A DNA stretch of 64,000 nt from Codonopsis lanceolata (lineage: Eukaryota; Streptophyta; Magnoliopsida; Asterales; Campanulaceae): positions 58,658,744 to 58,722,743 of the forward strand of contig CM028381.1 of assembly GCA_013146195.2 (NCBI GenBank), in the 5' to 3' direction. Each line of letters starts with the position of its first letter. Position 1 is the stretch's first letter. Under the pieces are notes generated by a model. It saw nothing but the letters and a program-made list of their open reading frames with translations. It was not told the DNA's origin and did not search any database. Made by a program: the position numbers and the translations under genes. Shown piece by piece: positions 60,731 through 64,000 of this stretch.

Positions 60731-61587
60731 TGTAAGTCTAGTTGGCAACGAATAAGGCTAGTGGGTGAATAGCCTTATTAAAACTTTGAGGGTAGTTTTG
60801 AAAAACTTTAATAGATGCAATGGAAATTGTAATTTTTGTCAGTCAGCTGATATAATGTCAGCTAGCTGATAATTTTGAGTAAGAGACGCTGTCAGCTGAA
60901 AGGATAAAAGTTGGTCAGCTGGCTAAAACAATTTGATGTTTTGAAAGAAATCACAAGTTATGAAGAAAGAACTGAAAGACAATTTATAAAAACAAGTAAG
61001 TAAGCAATTTATTTAATGAACTGGCTGACAATTAAGTAGATTAAGATTGCTTAAGTGTTAGTCAGTTTGTTAGAGCTGAAGAGTAAAAACAAAGCTGTTG
61101 AAGTGCCTCACAGTATAAAATGCTATGTCCACTACCAAGTTGGTCAAACTTGGATTTTTGAAGTGCACTAATATTATTAATAATCTAAATGATTACTAAT
61201 AGATCAGTGTACAACAGAGACCGATGTTTATGAAGTATGATTGAAAACAATCACACTTGTGGGACAATCAAAAGATTCCTTGAAAAATATGAAAGAAGTA
61301 AGGAATGTCTTAACAATGATTGTCGAAAACAATGAACTAAAAAAGAATAGAAATCAAAGGCTATCTAACTAATGTTTTGGCTGAGGCACTTCAAAAGAGA
61401 GTTTTGCTTTATAGAGTATGAATGCTTTAGTGTCTTCAAATTGTTGCTCACAAGGCTTTTATATAGAGTAGCTTGTGATTCAAACCATTGGAGCCAAGAT
61501 TTGAAATTGAAATCCAATCCAATCTGATGAGAGAATATTTTTGCACTCTGGGCCCCTAAAAGGTTAACAAGGGTAACGTTCGTTAGT

Positions 61588-61589
<2 letters not shown>
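60731..61589 (-). mobile_element. Copia (SIRE-like) LTR, minus orientation, 5'-truncated
   Basis: Plus-strand start tgtaagtctagttggcaac, then gtgggtgaatagcc, is the complement of the 3' end of the solo LTR at 46405-46450. The block gtccactaccaagttggtca (61125) is the complement of 46016-46050. The expected LTR start (complement of TGTTGAA) is not found; similarity fades before the (TA)n tract. Confidence 0.8.

Positions 61590-61649
<60 letters not shown>
61590..61649. repeat. (TA)n microsatellite
   Basis: About 60 bp of alternating TA at the truncated end of the copia LTR. Confidence 0.95.
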
Positions 61650-61651
<2 letters not shown>

Positions 61652-61691
61652 CATTTGATAAAATGAGTGGTATGAAATTGAGGTGTCTACA
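61652..61691 (-). mobile_element. Ogre LTR 5'-terminal fragment, minus orientation
   Basis: The complement reads TGTAGACACCTCAATTTCAT from 61691, matching the first 20 bases of the Ogre LTRs at 32740 and 58713 with one or two changes. Similarity is lost within about 25 bp, before the microsatellite. Confidence 0.6.
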
Positions 61692-61739
61692 CACGTGATA
61701 TCTCTTTCTCTCTCTTCTTTGACTTTCTCTCTCTGTCAT

Positions 61740-61770
<31 letters not shown>

Positions 61771-62014
61771 CTATCTCTCTCTAGTCTTTATTAGACCCGA
61801 CCCATTTCCAATTTGCTTTTCATCAGACTAGTTATTTAGCTAGTGCTCCGCACTGGTACGATGTGAGAAGCATCTTTTTTTTTTTTTTGTAATAATAATA
61901 TAATTTTTGGACATTATAATTGAATTGTTAAACTCTTCAATAGTTATAATAATTTAATTTCTTCTAATGTTACTTATATTAAACGGTTTTTTACCTAAAT
62001 ACTTTTAGAATCAA
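61692..62014. other. TC/CA-rich and AT-rich spacer
   Basis: (TC)n at 61700-61765 and T run at 61872-61888. No gene. Confidence 0.6.
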
Positions 62015-62023
62015 TATAATTTT

Positions 62024-62458
62024 GGTTTAAATCTCAATTTGGTCACCCTACTCACGACCAAATTCATTAAACTCACTTTACTTTTTTTCCCTCGATTTAA
62101 TCACTCTACTTTCGCATAATTAGCACGTTCATCACTCAATCCATATATTTGGATGGAAAGTTTAATTTGTTTAGGAAAATCAAAAAAATACCCTAACTAA
62201 ATTTATGGGTTTTAAGGGTCTCCTTCTCCTCTCAAACATAATTTCTTATTGTGTGACTTGAATTTGTCAACACACCTTTCAAAGGTAAGGGACATTATGC
62301 ATTTTCAAAGTTTTCCATCCAACTTAACTAACAGAAATGACTCTAGTGACTTTATTGACTTTCGGAGCCAAGTAGAGTGATTAAATTGAGAAAAAAAGAG
62401 TAGAGTGAGCTTAATGAATTTTAGCCGAAAGTAGGGTGACCAAATTAAGATTTAAACC
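62024..62458. mobile_element. MULE-type MITE with 9-bp TSD
   Basis: Exact duplication tataatttt (62015-62023 and 62459-62467). Long inverted ends: ggtttaaatctcaatttggt left, complement ggtttaaatcttaatttggt right, with pairing extending over about 100 bp (gtcaccctact, aatcactctactt). 435 bp, non-coding. Confidence 0.92.
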
Positions 62459-62467
62459 TATAATTTT

Positions 62468-63960
62468 CTAACTAACGGGAGATACATATTCTTTATTAGT
62501 AATAAAGGTAAAAAAAATTTATCTAAAAACTTATGAAACTAACATCTAACTTGATAATAATAGTATAAGTCTTTTTGTTAAAAAATTAAAATAATTATTC
62601 ATTTTTAAACAAACTGGGATATTTGTTTTCTATTTCTATTGATAATAAAAGTTTATGTGCTTTAGTTAAAAACTTTTAAAACCAACATCACTTTCTAACC
62701 ATGTGTTATACATATTTTCTATTGGTAATAGCAGTATTTTAAAATCAACACCAATTTCTAACAAATGTAGGATACATCTCTTCTATTAGTGTTAATAATA
62801 GTTTTTTATTTAAAAACTTTTAAACCAACATCTCTTTCTAGGAAATATGAGATACATCTTTTGTATTAATAATAACATAAAAATCCTCTTATCTAATGAC
62901 TTTTATAACCAATACCTATTTCTAAATAATGTGGGTTACATCTCTTTGTAATCAACGTGAGATATATGATCTAAAAACTTTTTAAACCAATATCAATTTT
63001 CTAACAAATGTAAAATACTTATATTCTATTAGTAATAATGGCAGACTTTTAAAACCAATATCACTATGTAACCAATGTGTGATACATCTCCTTATTTGGT
63101 AATAATAGTAGTATTTTATTTAAAAAAAATTAAAACCGACATTTCTTTCTAAACAATGTGAGATACATCTCTTATCTTCTATTTATGATAAAGTAAAAGG
63201 TTTTTATCTAAATACTTTCAAAACTAACATCATTTTTAACCAATGTATGATATATCTATTTTATAAGTAATAATAACCAACATCTATTTCTAACAAATGT
63301 AAGATATACCTCTTCTATTTGTAATAAAAGTAAAAAATCTTTTATCTAAAATTAAAATCAACATCACTTTCTAACAAATGTGAGATATACATATTCTATT
63401 GGTAATAATGGTAGAAGTCTTCTATCCAAAGACTTTGAAAATCAACATCACTTTCCAACCAATCTATTGTACATCTCTCTTATTGATAATAATAATATTT
63501 TTAAAACTAACATCAATTTCTAATCAATGTGAAATACATCTCATCTATTGGTATTTGGTAATAATAGTAGAATACTTTGTAGGCAATTAGAGATACATGC
63601 ATCTATTATATTTGTAATAATAAGTATTTAATCAAAAGACTTTTTAAACCGACATTATTTTTAAACAATGTGAGATACATATATTTTATTGGTAATAAGA
63701 GTAGAAGTTTTTAATATAAGACTTTTAAAACTCTAATCTCTTTCTAAACAATGTAAGATATATCTATTCTATTGCTAATATTAGTAGAGATGTATTTCAT
63801 ATTGGTTATAAATTGATTTTGGTTTTAAAAGTCATTAGATTTAAAATCTCATCTTTTATTACTAATAGAAGAGTTGTATCCCATATTGGTTTGATAGTAA
63901 TGTTGGTTGCATTCTTTTTATATATAAGATTTCTACTATTAACAATAGAAGAGATTAATA
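62468..63960. repeat. Degenerate tandem-repeat field (~75-bp unit, about 15 copies)
   Basis: Recurring unit with acttttaaaaccaacatca, tttctaaccaatgtgagata and catctcttctattggtaata. Spacing is roughly 65-90 bp. After about 63785 the unit appears in reverse orientation (gatgtatttcatattggtta, then ttttaaaagtcat). No gene. The remaining bases to 64000 show nothing recognisable. Confidence 0.85.
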
Positions 63961-64000
63961 GCCTTTATTATATTAATTATTACTAAGTATTACGACCCTT

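Overview
The window is nuclear DNA from a flowering plant, most likely a eudicot. It has one host gene with ten coding exons and canonical GT-AG introns, surrounded and invaded by plant-type transposable elements: Ty1/copia, Ty3/gypsy Tat/Ogre, a TRIM, L1-type LINEs, hAT, MULE-like and Harbinger-like elements. I saw no bacterial operons, CRISPR arrays, rRNA or convincing tRNA genes. The species cannot be fixed from sequence alone.

Host gene: a complete TIM50 homologue (inner-membrane presequence receptor of the mitochondrial TIM23 translocase) lies on the minus strand from 31059 (ATG) to 8740 (stop). Ten coding exons join to exactly 1101 nt (366 codons plus stop). A 5' UTR exon and intron lie upstream. 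Intron 3 is 13.6 kb and holds a copia retrotransposon, a gypsy remnant, a hAT-like element and a TIR element with an 8-bp target-site duplication (TSD). Intron 1 holds a Harbinger-like MITE and LINE debris; intron 9 holds a truncated LINE.

1-8.7 kb: a decayed hAT transposase (window edge to 2045), then a minus-strand copia (SIRE-like) 3' LTR with adjoining internal region. That region is interrupted by a MULE-like element built around near-palindromic 18-mers (3330-3973) and by a TRIM retrotransposon (5836-6429).

31.5-32.3 kb: a 729-bp foldback element with an 8-bp TSD sits directly upstream of the TIM50 5' end.

32.4-55.0 kb: a foldback transposon split by a 21-kb Tat/Ogre-type Ty3/gypsy retrotransposon (32740-53903, TSD gcacc). 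That element has sense gag-pro-RT-RNH-aRNH-IN remnants and, between IN and the 3' LTR, two antisense gene-like units: a DUF7745-like ORF and an intron-containing plant mobile domain (PMD) gene. A copia solo LTR interrupts the DUF7745 ORF.

55.0-61.7 kb: a second, older Ogre 3' end and LTR, split by a solo LTR that itself contains an Ogre solo LTR. A copia LTR cuts the older LTR on its right. 61.7-64 kb: a MULE-type MITE with a perfect 9-bp TSD and a long degenerate tandem-repeat field.

Except for TIM50, every recognisable coding region is a TE gene carrying stops or frameshifts, so the window's biology is one functional mitochondrial-import gene inside layered retrotransposon insertions. Insertion order can be read from matching target-site duplications.
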